The notes: generated by a model from the letters alone, not told the origin. Counted from the first letter of the stretch, positions 26,836-35,455 are shown. The stretch: DNA of 64,000 nt from Chromohalobacter sp. 11-W (GCF_029889905.1 NZ_JARANZ010000011.1:1-64000); one strand, 5' to 3'. Translations and numbers: made by a program.

Positions 26836-27564
26836 ATGTCTGATACAAAAAAATCAGCAACTTACAGTAAGTCCCAGGGAAATCTGGCTTATGAGCGGCT
26901 TGAATCAAGCATTGCTCATATGGATATTCAGCCAGGCGCCTTCATGACCATGGCCGACTTGCAGAAGCAGGTAGGGCTGGGCCGCACCCCAGTTTTGGAA
27001 GCTACTCGCAAATTGACTGATGATACCTTGCTGGAGATGCAGGCAGGCATTGGGATACGCATCACTCCTATCGATCTGGCAAGAGAGAAGCGATTACTCA
27101 AGATCCGGCGTGATCTTGAATGTTTTGTACTTGAGATGGCTATTGAGAATGAAAGCGGTTTAGTGCGAAACCAAATGCACCATTTAATTCAAGCTTTGCA
27201 CGAAGCCGAGTCGAATAATGACTTGCGTCGATTCAACGACCTTGATAAGCGGATGGATCAACTCATTCTTGAAGCCGCCAACGAGCCTTTTGTAGCACGC
27301 ACACTACGACCATTACATACCATATTTCGGCGCTTAGGCTTTCTTTACCAAAGCCATTTAGGAGACGCCACCTCAATCAACAAGAACATACTAATTCACA
27401 TTAAAATCCTTGATGCGGTCCTCAATCGTGACGTCTCCTCTGCTATCTCCGCCAACCATGAGCTCATGGACTTTATGCATGCAATGTTCGAACCGCTGGA
27501 CCGAAAACTAGAGCCTTCATTTTTTGACGTCAGTATCAAGCCACTCAATGCAGACCTTTACTGA
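26836..27564 (+). CDS. GntR/FCD-family regulator
   Basis: A 242-residue GntR regulator: the winged helix (residues about 17-75; LAYERLESSIAHMDIQPGAFMTMADLQKQVGLGRTPVLEATRKL) and an all-helical FCD-type effector domain from about residue 85 (EKRLLKIRRDLECFVLEMAIENESG). It is divergent from the SDR-DctP-DctQM genes and is their likely controller. Its codon use and GC are clearly lower than in the flanking backbone genes, one sign of transfer. Its stop is followed within 15 bp by the right flanking repeat of the block. Confidence 0.87.
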   Translation: MSDTKKSATYSKSQGNLAYERLESSIAHMDIQPGAFMTMADLQKQVGLGRTPVLEATRKLTDDTLLEMQAGIGIRITPIDLAREKRLLKIRRDLECFVLEMAIENESGLVRNQMHHLIQALHEAESNNDLRRFNDLDKRMDQLILEAANEPFVARTLRPLHTIFRRLGFLYQSHLGDATSINKNILIHIKILDAVLNRDVSSAISANHELMDFMHAMFEPLDRKLEPSFFDVSIKPLNADLY

Positions 27565-27578
27565 TTTTCTGAAAGATT

Positions 27579-27635
27579 AGCCGGCGTGAAGCGCTCCGCC
27601 GGCTGACAGCGGTGTTACGTCTCTACCTTGCCACG
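27579..27635. repeat. Right flanking repeat of the TRAP block
   Basis: 57 bp matching 22672-22728. It contains a relic of the chaC stop region (AGCCGGCGTGA) and runs into the true 3' end of arfB. An 8-bp stem AGCCGGCG / CGCCGGCT (27579-27586 with 27597-27604) within it may act as terminator for the GntR and arfB genes. Confidence 0.85.
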
Positions 27636-28028
27636 CAAGGCCTTAGTCTTGCCCTTGCGGGTTTTCTTGTCGACACGGCGGCGCTTCGCGCCCTTGGAAG
27701 GCTGGGTGGGGCGGCGTACCTTGTGCTGCTTTACCGCGTCCTGGATGAGTGCCTTGAGACGCGCCAGCGCTTCTTCCTTGTTGGCTTCCAACGTGCGGTA
27801 ACGCTGCGCCTTGAGGATGATCACACCATCCTTGCTAATACGCTGATCGGACAGCGCCATCAGGCGTTCTTTGTAGAACGGCGGCAATGACGAGCGGGGA
27901 ATATCGAAGCGTAGATGCACCGCCGAGGCGACCTTGTTGACGTTCTGGCCGCCAGCGCCTTGCGCGCGAATCTGGCTGATATCGATTTCCCAATCGGCGA
28001 GCGTCACCGTATTGGAGATCCTCAGCAT
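27615..28028 (-). CDS. arfB: Alternative ribosome-rescue factor ArfB (YaeJ)
   Basis: A 137-residue peptidyl-tRNA hydrolase (E. coli ArfB is 140) that frees stalled ribosomes. The catalytic GGQ is at residues 26-28 in RAQGAGGQNVNKVASAVHLRFD, as in class I release factors. The C-terminal tail from about residue 100 is strongly basic (KQHKVRRPTQPSKGAKRRRVDKK), the part that inserts in the empty mRNA channel. The start at MLRISNTVTL is preferred; the frame continues 11 codons upstream without conservation. Its last codons lie in the right repeat of the TRAP block. Confidence 0.92.
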   Translation of the reverse strand: MLRISNTVTLADWEIDISQIRAQGAGGQNVNKVASAVHLRFDIPRSSLPPFYKERLMALSDQRISKDGVIILKAQRYRTLEANKEEALARLKALIQDAVKQHKVRRPTQPSKGAKRRRVDKKTRKGKTKALRGKVET

Positions 28029-28121
28029 GGTGTAGCCCTCGTGACATGACACGCCGAGCACGACGCGTGAATGATGCGCGACAGACTACACTATTGGCGG
28101 CGCCTCGGGAGTCGACGCAAC

Positions 28122-28295
28122 TTACAGGGATTCGTCATCTTGACGCTGTTTAGCGTTCAGTGTGGAAACCTTCGCCGTGTCGTTATGGACACTAACGTTT
28201 TGATTGGCCTCGCTTTCCGCCACCATGGAGAACGGCAGCAATGCAGAGACGACGATGGTTGCCAACATCGAGAACAGCTTGTTGAGTGCTTTCAT
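28122..28295 (-). CDS. Small secreted protein, unknown
   Basis: A 57-residue product, MKALNKLFSMLATIVVSALL then PFSMVAESEANQ, with an evident Sec-type signal peptide and a short polar tail of about 30 residues (NVSVHNDTAKVSTLNAKQRQDDESL). CCAGGAG precedes the ATG at good spacing. No Cys and no recognised domain. It lies alone between arfB and the PQQ dehydrogenase locus, with a TTAGCATGCTAA palindrome 51 bp upstream. Expression is supported by the ribosome site, signal peptide and operator; function unknown. Confidence 0.65.
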   Translation of the reverse strand: MKALNKLFSMLATIVVSALLPFSMVAESEANQNVSVHNDTAKVSTLNAKQRQDDESL

Positions 28296-28636
28296 GACCA
28301 CTCCTGGATTTTGGTGGTGATGCGGCGTTTTGTCGCATTACACAGTTAGCATGCTAAAAGATTCACTGCGCGTCAAGCCCTTCTCGATCATCAAAACCCA
28401 TGTGCCGCCTTGGGACACCTCCCTGCACAAATTCGTTAGCAGAAAAATAATTTTTAAAACAAGACCACAAAAGTCCTACGTTTTTTACTAAAATGGGGCC
28501 GAGAGCTACGACCAAAGACGTAGCCACGGCTCAACCATTTCGCTCATACCCTTTGAGCTTGGCGCTATGCCCCAGCCCAACGGCGGAATAAAAGAGCCAG
28601 GTGATCATTCCTGTCCCACAAGGAGACAACAACGCC
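28296..28636. other. Divergent promoter region, small protein / PQQ locus
   Basis: 341 bp without a gene. It is AT-rich in 28430-28495 and probably holds the promoters of both divergent units. It contains the palindrome at 28346-28357 and a GCTACG...CGTAGC hairpin near 28504-28522. Confidence 0.5.
28346..28357. promoter_or_regulatory. SlyA/MarR-like palindrome before small secreted gene
   Basis: TTAGCATGCTAA, a perfect 12-bp palindrome, one base from the SlyA consensus TTAGCAAGCTAA and alike to the site at 1634-1645. It stands 51 bp upstream of the small secreted protein's start. Confidence 0.4.
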
Positions 28637-29002
28637 ATGCCACAATCTCGTTCGCAAAGATTGGGCGCCATTGTGCTGCTGGTAGCCTCGATCGTCGGGT
28701 TTGCCATCGCACTCTATGCCTATTTCACCCCGCTGACCGGGGTCAATGGCACGCTTGGCGCGCTTGTCGCCATCCTGGCCAACATCGCCCTGGCCGTCAT
28801 GGCGCTCATCTTGCCTGCATTGAAAGGGAACGCCGCGCGTAACGTATGGCGCGTGCTGATTTTGCTGGGCCTGGCCGGCACCTTCTTCGCAGCCCTCCTC
28901 CTACACCAATGGTGGATCTGCGTGGCCATGGTGGTCGGCCTGATCGGGCTGATTCTCGATGTGGCCCTCGCGAACCGCACCACCCGTCCCGCCCATTCAT
29001 AA
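28637..29002 (+). CDS. Membrane-anchor protein of PQQ dehydrogenase (split Gcd N-domain)
   Basis: A 121-residue membrane protein with four hydrophobic segments (LGAIVLLVASIVGFAIALYAYF; LGALVAILANIALAVMALIL; VWRVLILLGLAGTFFAALLL; WWICVAMVVGLIGLILDVAL). CAAGGAG precedes the start. It ends 11 bp before the PQQ dehydrogenase gene. In Gcd and quinate dehydrogenases an N-terminal domain of about 140 residues with five membrane segments is fused to the dehydrogenase; here the partner lacks that domain and this gene sits where it would be. The anchor and ubiquinone-docking role is inferred from that arrangement. Confidence 0.72.
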   Translation: MPQSRSQRLGAIVLLVASIVGFAIALYAYFTPLTGVNGTLGALVAILANIALAVMALILPALKGNAARNVWRVLILLGLAGTFFAALLLHQWWICVAMVVGLIGLILDVALANRTTRPAHS

Positions 29003-29013
29003 GGAGCCGCCCC

Positions 29014-31056
29014 ATGCCGACATTGAGAACCACCGCGCAACGCCTGGGCACGGCCACGGCGCTGGCGCTTTTCCTGACGCCGTTGCCGCTTCTGGCGCAG
29101 GATCAGGACGCCGACCAGGACGCCTCGAGTGCACAAGAGGGCGCGACGTCGCAAGCTTCATCCCAACAAGCTTCGTCCGAATCGATACCGCTGGTCCCCG
29201 GCACGCCGACCTGGGATAGCTTCCACGGCCAGCTCAACGCGCAGAAGTACAGCCCCCTCGACCAGATCAACGCCGACAACGTCGGTGACCTGGAAAAAGC
29301 CTGGGAAGTGCACACCGGCGATGTCTCCGATGGCTCCGGCGACCTGCCACCCACTGTCTGGTCCGCGACGCCGGTCTTCGCCAACGACACGCTCTATATC
29401 GGCACGCCGTTCTACCGCATTCTCGCGCTAGACCCTGCCACTGGTGAGCAGAAGTGGAGCTTCGATACCGAGTCCACGCTTGAAGCAATGACGCAGCCCG
29501 CGCTCAAGAGCCGCGGTGTCGCCTACTGGGAAGCGGATGACCCGGTCGAAGGCGAGTCCTGCCAGAAAATCGTCTATCTCGGCACCATGGACGCGCAGCT
29601 CTTCGCCGTCGATGCCGACACTGGCGAGAAGTGCACCAGCTTCGCCGATAACGGCGTACTCGACGTCAACCAGTGGAACGACACCCACGCTAAGTGGCCG
29701 CTGTCGCTGCTGCAGCCACCGACCGTGGTCGGCGATCACCTGATCCTCGGCTGGGCCGGCAAGGACTGGGCGTTCGAGCAAGCGCCTCCCGGCACCGTGT
29801 TCTCCATCAATGCCCGCACAGGCGAGCGCGAATGGAGCTTCAACGCCCTTTCCGAAGAGATGCGTGAGAAGAGCGGTACCGCCAACGTGTGGACGCACAT
29901 GTCCGCCGACGAGGAAAACGGCCTCGTGTACCTGCCGATCTCCTCGCCGTCGCCCAACTACTGGGGCGGCAACCGCACCGAGGAAGCGCCCCTGGCGACC
30001 TCGACCACCGCGCTTGACGTCGATACCGGCGAAGTCGTCTGGTCACGCCAATGGGTCCACCACGACGTCTGGGACTATGACATCAACTCCGCGCCAACAC
30101 TGATGGACATCACGGTGGATGGCGAGGAAATTCCGGCATTGATCCAGGCCACCAAGCAAGGCTTCCTGTTCGTCGTCAACCGCCTGACCGGTGAGGACGT
30201 CTGGCCGATCGAGGAGCGTCCGGTACCGCAGGGTGATGGCTCCGTCAAAGGCGAAGAATACGCGGATACGCAACCCTTCCCGACCAAGCCCGCCCCGCTG
30301 CTCGACCAATCCGAGAAGCCGAAGATCTGGAAACTCGCCGATGTCGTTGGCGGTGGCCAGTGTTCCAAGCTCTGGGACAACCTGACGTATGAAGGCATGT
30401 ACACGCCGCCCACCACCAAGGGTGAAGGTGCACTGGCCTATCCGGATAGTGCCGGTGGCGTGCAATGGGGCGGTGTTGCCTTTGATCCCGTCAGCCAGAC
30501 GGCCATCGTCAACACCTCGCACATCGTGCAGACCATCAAGCTCTATGATCGCGAGGCCTACGAGAAAGCCGATAGTGGCTCGGGCAACGAAAGTGGCTTC
30601 TCACCGCAGACAGGGGCGCCTTACGGTATGCGTCTCGAAGTGGCACGTAACTGGCTCGGCATGCCGTGCTGGGAACCGCCCTTCGGCGAAGTCGTGGCGC
30701 TCGACATGAAAACCGGTGATGTGAAATGGCGTCGTCCGATCGGCTCCTCGCAGCAGTACGGCTTCTTCATGCCTGAAAGCTGGGGTTCGCCCACCATCGG
30801 TGGTCCTGCAGTCACGGCCGGCAACCTGGTCTTCATCGGTGCCTCGATGGACGCCAAACTGCGCGCCTACTCGCTCGACAGCGGCGAAGAGCTGTGGGAA
30901 GACCAGGCCGAAGCGCCCGCCGTCGCCAATCCCGCCGTCTACGAGTATGAAGGCCGCGAATACGTCGCCTTCGTGGCAGGCGGCAACTCGATCCTGAAGG
31001 ATCAGGTCGGCGACCAGGTCGTCGTCTACGCGCTGCCGGAAGACGAAGACGAGTAA
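29014..31056 (+). CDS. PQQ-dependent dehydrogenase (glucose/quinate type)
   Basis: A 680-residue periplasmic quinoprotein with signal peptide (ATALALFLTPLPLLAQ), an acidic Ser/Gln-rich linker of about 35 residues, and an eight-bladed propeller. Blades show repeated tryptophan-docking sequence such as DPATGEQKWSFD, DVDTGEVVWSRQ, DMKTGDVKWRRP and LDSGEELWED. WVHHDVWDYDINSAPTLMD, PFPTKPAPLL and EYVAFVAGG are characteristic of the glucose/quinate/shikimate group. It oxidises a sugar or polyol in the periplasm and passes electrons to quinone. Unlike typical Gcd (about 800 residues) it lacks the N-terminal membrane domain, which the preceding gene appears to supply. No PQQ synthesis genes are in the window. 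Confidence 0.88.
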   Translation: MPTLRTTAQRLGTATALALFLTPLPLLAQDQDADQDASSAQEGATSQASSQQASSESIPLVPGTPTWDSFHGQLNAQKYSPLDQINADNVGDLEKAWEVHTGDVSDGSGDLPPTVWSATPVFANDTLYIGTPFYRILALDPATGEQKWSFDTESTLEAMTQPALKSRGVAYWEADDPVEGESCQKIVYLGTMDAQLFAVDADTGEKCTSFADNGVLDVNQWNDTHAKWPLSLLQPPTVVGDHLILGWAGKDWAFEQAPPGTVFSINARTGEREWSFNALSEEMREKSGTANVWTHMSADEENGLVYLPISSPSPNYWGGNRTEEAPLATSTTALDVDTGEVVWSRQWVHHDVWDYDINSAPTLMDITVDGEEIPALIQATKQGFLFVVNRLTGEDVWPIEERPVPQGDGSVKGEEYADTQPFPTKPAPLLDQSEKPKIWKLADVVGGGQCSKLWDNLTYEGMYTPPTTKGEGALAYPDSAGGVQWGGVAFDPVSQTAIVNTSHIVQTIKLYDREAYEKADSGSGNESGFSPQTGAPYGMRLEVARNWLGMPCWEPPFGEVVALDMKTGDVKWRRPIGSSQQYGFFMPESWGSPTIGGPAVTAGNLVFIGASMDAKLRAYSLDSGEELWEDQAEAPAVANPAVYEYEGREYVAFVAGGNSILKDQVGDQVVVYALPEDEDE

Positions 31057-31106
31057 CATCTGACGGTCAGCGGTAGAAGGCAAGATAGCAGTAACGTAGA
31101 AAGCAG

Positions 31107-31142
31107 ACGGGGTGGGCCCAAATGGGCCCACCCCGTTTTTAT
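31107..31142 (+). terminator. Terminator of the PQQ dehydrogenase locus
   Basis: Perfect 14-bp stem ACGGGGTGGGCCCA (31107-31120) / TGGGCCCACCCCGT (31123-31136), then a T-tract. Classical Rho-independent terminator. Confidence 0.92.
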
Positions 31143-31198
31143 TGGCTCGCGTCTTTGTGGTCAGATCTTGTAGCCCCGACCAACAGGCTATGAAACGT

Positions 31199-31789
31199 TC
31201 ACGCCGATACAACGCCGGCCAGATGTTCATAGAGCACGGCAACGCCAATGGCGATGAGGATCAGGCCACCCAGCACCTCAGCCCACTTGCCGACGACGGT
31301 GCCAATAGCACGACCGAGCAACGTGCCGCAGGTGACCATCAAGGTCGTCGCCAGGCCGATGGCCAGGGAGGCCACGACGATGTTGATATCCGTCAGCGCT
31401 AACGTAATCCCCACGGCCATGGCGTCGATGCTGGTGGCCAGGGCTGTGACGGCAATCAGCCATATGGACTTGTCTTCCTGCCGGGGGCCGGCCACCTTTA
31501 TCGCATCGGCGCCGCCTTTCTTTAATCCTTCCCAGATCATATGCCCGCCCAGCAACGCCAGCATGGCAAAGGCAATCCAGTGGTCGATACCGGAAACGAA
31601 GCGCATCGCGACATGGCCAAGCGCCCATCCCGCCAACGGCATGATCGCCTCCACCACGCCAAACACGAGCCCTATGCGTAGCGCGCTGATGAAGCGTACC
31701 TTGCTCAGCTCGGCGCCCCGACCGACGGAAGCGGCAAAGGCGTCTGTCGACATGGCGAACGCCAACAGAATCAACGACGCAGGATTCAT
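31199..31789 (-). CDS. mntP: Manganese efflux pump MntP
   Basis: A 196-residue membrane protein (E. coli MntP is 188) with six hydrophobic segments. The two conserved acidic repeats are visible: LILLAFAMSTDAFAASVGRG near the N-terminus and VTALATSIDAMAVGITLAL in the second half. It exports Mn2+ from the cytosol. The start follows GGAGACCAC. In many bacteria a Mn-sensing yybP-ykoY riboswitch precedes mntP; the upstream sequence here was searched and its conserved core was not found. Confidence 0.92.
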   Translation of the reverse strand: MNPASLILLAFAMSTDAFAASVGRGAELSKVRFISALRIGLVFGVVEAIMPLAGWALGHVAMRFVSGIDHWIAFAMLALLGGHMIWEGLKKGGADAIKVAGPRQEDKSIWLIAVTALATSIDAMAVGITLALTDINIVVASLAIGLATTLMVTCGTLLGRAIGTVVGKWAEVLGGLILIAIGVAVLYEHLAGVVSA

Positions 31790-32129
31790 GTGGTCTCCAT
31801 AATGCACAGCAGGCGATGCTGAGAACGCATTTTCACTCCCTAAACCCGATTATTTTTGTCAACTTTTCAAACAGCCTATACCCGACACCCCTGAATAACA
31901 ATAACTACCTGAAAATAAAGCAAAAATTAACCTAGATTGATCAGTATCGTGGCGGTTAATACTCTGCGAGCATGCTTCGAATGAATAACCAAGGTTTAAC
32001 AATCCCTTGCGATTTATAGGGAAAAGCAAACGCACTGCGACGTTTCAGCGCAATATCTGAAAAACGCTTGGCATATCATCGCCATATCGCACATTCTGAA
32101 GACCGTTTCGACGGGGAAGGGATACCGCC
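31790..32129. other. Divergent mntP/tspO promoter region
   Basis: 340 bp, notably AT-rich around 31850-31960. It holds the promoters of the two divergent genes. No riboswitch, RNA gene or small ORF was recognised. Confidence 0.5.
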
Positions 32130-32627
32130 ATGCAAGCATTTTCGACTCGCCACCAGGTTCTCGGTCTGATCGGCTGGCTGGTGGTCAGCTTCATTACTGC
32201 CGGAATCGGCGCCATCGCATCAGTGGATGCCACGCAGTTCTACGCCGAACTCACACAGCCCAGTTGGGCGCCCCCCGCCGGCGCCTTCGGCCCAGTGTGG
32301 ACAACGCTCTTTGCCTTGATGGGTATAGCTGCATGGCTGGTCTGGCGGGAAGGCGGCTGGAAACGGCAACAAGGCGTACTGGCGCTGTTCATCGTGCATC
32401 TTGCTATCAATGCACTCTGGAGTTGGCTGTTTTTCGCCTGGCACCAAGGGGCGTTGGCGTTCGTCGAGGTCATCCTGCTGTGGGGCATGATCCTCGCCAC
32501 CCTCATCGCCTTCTGGCGCGTGCGGCCGTTGGCCGGCCTACTGCTGGTGCCTTATCTAGCATGGGTGTCGCTGGCCACGGCGCTGACCTACACCGTCTGG
32601 CAGCTCAATCCGCAGTTGTTGGGGTGA
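32130..32627 (+). CDS. tspO: TspO/MBR family protein
   Basis: A 165-residue membrane protein with five hydrophobic segments. Conserved Trp/Pro blocks are YAELTQPSWAPPAGAFGPVWTTLFALMGIAAWLVWR, NALWSWLFFAWHQGALAFVEV and LLVPYLAWVSLATALTYTVWQLN, the standard TspO motifs. It binds tetrapyrroles or steroids and acts in stress and redox responses. GAAGGG precedes the start. A second, diverged copy of the last 57 bp of this gene is found at 36404-36460, beyond the AraC-to-LysR block. Confidence 0.92.
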   Translation: MQAFSTRHQVLGLIGWLVVSFITAGIGAIASVDATQFYAELTQPSWAPPAGAFGPVWTTLFALMGIAAWLVWREGGWKRQQGVLALFIVHLAINALWSWLFFAWHQGALAFVEVILLWGMILATLIAFWRVRPLAGLLLVPYLAWVSLATALTYTVWQLNPQLLG

Positions 32628-32718
32628 GCATTCTCCAGTCTCAATGAGAAGATACGTATATCGACGGCGCCGCCGGCGGTGGCAGCTCGAAAGACGAGCG
32701 CATCCAGGCAACTTCCGC

Positions 32719-33591
32719 TCAGGGCGACCGCTCGAACAGCCTTTTGAACTCCCGGCTGAATTGCGACGAACTTTCATACCCCACATTCGTTGAGGCGGCG
32801 GCGGCCGTCATCCCATTTCGGAACATCAGGAGTCGTGCCTGGTGAAGCCGGACGGCCTTCACATACTGCATTGGCGACGTCTGGGTCACCTGCCTGAAAT
32901 GGGCGTGAAAGCTAGGCACACTCATACTGGCGTCATGGGCTAACTGGTTGACGTCCAGAGGCGTCGCATAGTCCGTGTGAATGCGGCGGATGGCACGTGA
33001 GATAAGTCCGAAATTCCCCTCCATATCCAGTGCGGCCCGCATGGCCCCTCCCTGAGCCCCGGTTAGTACGCGGAAATAGATCTCGCGCACCATGGCCGGT
33101 CCGAGAATCCGGGCATCGTCGGGTGAGGCCATGATCTCGAGAAATCGGGCCACGGTGTCGCTCAGGGCTGGCTCCATCGCCGATGACAGCATCCCGCAGG
33201 GTGTCGCAGAGGCCGGTATCCCCCCTTCTTCCAGCTCGAGTAGCAAATCAGCCGCCAGCGGTATATCGAGATGCAGATAAATCGCTAGCAGCGGATTCTC
33301 GGCACTGGCATCGGTCTCCATCGTGAACGGAACGGGAACCGAGACGGCTAGGTAATGCTGAGCATCGTAGACGTAGGTTCGGTTGCCCCAGTACCCCCGT
33401 TTCCGCCCCTGACAAACAATGACGATGCCTGGATCGTACAGCACGGGGGTTCTAGCCAGGGGGCGGTTAGATCGCAGGAATCGCACGTCCGGTAATGCCG
33501 TCAGGTTGTAGCCTTCCCGAGGTGCCATCTGGTCCAGCAACGTTACCATGCGTCGTTCACGTGGACTGTTATCGATGGATTCGGTACTCAT
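32719..33591 (-). CDS. AraC-family regulator (AraC_N type)
   Basis: A 290-residue regulator: the N-terminal AraC_N cupin-like domain (about residues 25-180; LYDPGIVIVCQGRKRGYWGNRTYVYDAQHYLAVSVPVPF) and a C-terminal double helix-turn-helix (about 195-290; DVNQLAHDASMSVPSFHAHFRQVTQTSPMQYVKAVRLHQAR). It is divergent from an SDR gene 181 bp away, a very common pairing in which the regulator induces a dehydrogenase for aldehydes or ketones. It begins the segment between tspO and its relic copy. Confidence 0.88.
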   Translation of the reverse strand: MSTESIDNSPRERRMVTLLDQMAPREGYNLTALPDVRFLRSNRPLARTPVLYDPGIVIVCQGRKRGYWGNRTYVYDAQHYLAVSVPVPFTMETDASAENPLLAIYLHLDIPLAADLLLELEEGGIPASATPCGMLSSAMEPALSDTVARFLEIMASPDDARILGPAMVREIYFRVLTGAQGGAMRAALDMEGNFGLISRAIRRIHTDYATPLDVNQLAHDASMSVPSFHAHFRQVTQTSPMQYVKAVRLHQARLLMFRNGMTAAAASTNVGYESSSQFSREFKRLFERSP

Positions 33592-33772
33592 GACATTGGA
33601 GCCTGATAATTTTGTGCCCTCATTCTGCGTGATTCGTGCCTATAAACAATCCCACCTATAGAAATAGGCAATAAACTCAGAGGATCTCGCGTTCGATTCA
33701 GGAACCAGGCGCCCTAGGATGGTTTCGCCTCCCTGACGGGAAACATCGACCACCCAGACCTAGAGCAATGTC

Positions 33773-34606
33773 ATGAACCAGACCAAGACGATCCTCATCA
33801 CCGGCGTCAGCAGCGGATTCGGCCAGGCCCTGGCGGAGACAGCATTAGCCGCCGGCCACAAAGTCATTGGTACCGTGCGGCAAGCCAGTGCAGCACACGC
33901 GTTCGAGAACCACGCTTCCGGCAATGCCTACGCACGTCAACTCGACCTGACAGATACACCGGCCATCGCCAACGTCGTCGAAGACATTGAAACCACCCTC
34001 GGCCCCGTTGACGTGCTGGTCAATAACGCCGGCTACGGCCACGAAGGCATCCTGGAAGAATCACCCACCGATGAGATGCGCCGGCAGTTCGAAGTGAACG
34101 TTTTCGGCGCGGTCGAAATGATCCAGGCGCTGTTACCGTTCTTTCGGAAACGTCGTGCCGGGCACATCATCAATATCACGTCGATGGGCGGCTTCATCAC
34201 GATGCCCGGCATCGCCTACTACTGTGGCAGCAAGTTCGCGCTCGAGGGCATCTCCGACACCCTGAGCAAAGAGTTGGCACCGATCAATATCCACGTCACC
34301 GCCGTCGCACCGGGCTCATTCCGGACCGATTGGGCGGGCCGCTCCATGCGCCGTTCCCCCCGGCAGATTGCCGACTACGATGCGCTATTCGACCCTGTCC
34401 GGCAGGCCCGTCTGGAAAAAAGTGGTCAGCAACTCGGTGATCCCGAGAAGGCGGCCAAAGCCATGCTGGAGATTATCGAGTGTGATACACCGCCTGCTCA
34501 CCTGCTGCTTGGAAGTGACGCGCTCAAGTTGGTACGGGGCCGTTTATCCGAAATGTCGCAGCAAATGGACACTTGGGAGTCTCTGACTATTTCGACAGAC
34601 GGTTAA
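33773..34606 (+). CDS. SDR oxidoreductase next to AraC regulator
   Basis: A 277-residue short-chain dehydrogenase with cofactor motif TGVSSGFG at the N-terminus, NNAGYGHEG, catalytic Ser in NITSMGGF and Tyr/Lys in YYCGSK. The extended C-terminus (DPVRQARLEKSGQQLGDPEKAAKAMLEIIE) is usual for the NADP-dependent 'classical 2' subgroup of broad-range carbonyl reductases. It is divergent from the AraC gene and converges on the PNPOx-like gene across a hairpin. Substrate unknown. Confidence 0.88.
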   Translation: MNQTKTILITGVSSGFGQALAETALAAGHKVIGTVRQASAAHAFENHASGNAYARQLDLTDTPAIANVVEDIETTLGPVDVLVNNAGYGHEGILEESPTDEMRRQFEVNVFGAVEMIQALLPFFRKRRAGHIINITSMGGFITMPGIAYYCGSKFALEGISDTLSKELAPINIHVTAVAPGSFRTDWAGRSMRRSPRQIADYDALFDPVRQARLEKSGQQLGDPEKAAKAMLEIIECDTPPAHLLLGSDALKLVRGRLSEMSQQMDTWESLTISTDG

Positions 34607-34636
34607 TCTTAGATGGGGGCTTCGCCGCCAAGGCAA

Positions 34637-34664
34637 GGCCAATCCTGTAGCGGTCGGATTGGCC
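34637..34664. terminator. Hairpin between SDR and PNPOx-like genes
   Basis: GGCCAATCC (34637-34645) / GGATTGGCC (34656-34664), perfect 9-bp stem, 10-base loop, followed by ATTACATAT. Serves two convergent genes. Confidence 0.6.
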
Positions 34665-34697
34665 ATTACATATCACGAGGCGAGCCATGGCTCACTT

Positions 34698-35192
34698 TTA
34701 GGCCATGGCGTTTTTGATGCCTTCAATAGAGACCTCTGTTCTCATTTTTAGCGTCGTCGGCTCAAGCTCTTTTTCAGACAGGCAGTTCAGCCAGGCTTGC
34801 TGAGGCTCAGCGCAGAAGAACCGCTTTATTCCATCACCCAGAAAGTTTTCTAGATCAACATGATCATCGGGATATAACAGTGCAAATGCCTTTTCTGCCT
34901 CACTGACATCCGACACCTCTCTCGCCGTGCACTTCAGGTAGAGACACATGAGATTGTTGGTCCCTCGCGCGCGCGTCGAATCATAGAAGGTCATGAAGAC
35001 CGAGCTATTAAAAATGATATTCTTGGAATGTTCCGCCTGAACCCAAGACGACCAGTAAAAGTTTAAATTCATATCCGGCAATGCGGTGACGGGTGTATTC
35101 CATGGCACATCGTTTTTCGACGTCGCTATATTGGAATAAAGGTTGTTTTCAAGAATGCCCGCTGCCCGATTGGCTAAGTCGATGTCGTTCAT
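34698..35192 (-). CDS. Pyridoxamine 5'-phosphate oxidase-like protein
   Basis: A 164-residue protein with split-barrel flavin-binding features: AAGILENNLYSNIATSKNDVPWNTPVTALPDMNLNFYWSSWVQAEHSKNI, resembling the 'l..n....LaT.d.dG.P...pv....d.....f.t' pattern of the family, and a following strand pair ending in CLYLKCTAREV. GGGAGAC precedes the start. It is of lower GC than its neighbours. Whether it binds FMN, F420 or haem cannot be told; the name reflects the fold only. Confidence 0.68.
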   Translation of the reverse strand: MNDIDLANRAAGILENNLYSNIATSKNDVPWNTPVTALPDMNLNFYWSSWVQAEHSKNIIFNSSVFMTFYDSTRARGTNNLMCLYLKCTAREVSDVSEAEKAFALLYPDDHVDLENFLGDGIKRFFCAEPQQAWLNCLSEKELEPTTLKMRTEVSIEGIKNAMA

Positions 35193-35455
35193 CACAGTCT
35201 CCCATGTTGGATGGTTCCATGGCCGTGGCGCCCCTGCATGCCACGGCTGAGGAGGGATCAGTACCAGACCCCGACGAGCACGGCCGCTCACCCGCAACAC
35301 GACCATGAGCAGTCGGTACGTGCGTCTAGAGGCGTCGTGTCTTTGCTTTGCCGCAAGAACAGCGTACGCACAACGTCCACTTCCCTGAAAGCGATTTATC
35401 CTGATACTTGTTATCGTGTTTAGAGATAGCTTCTTTTCTGGCGGGGAGACACGGC

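Noticed and set aside
31790-32129. yybP-ykoY manganese riboswitch before mntP
   Set aside because: Frequently found before mntP, so the upstream sequence was read on the minus strand. The conserved GGGGAGUA and CCGAAGG-type cores are not present.
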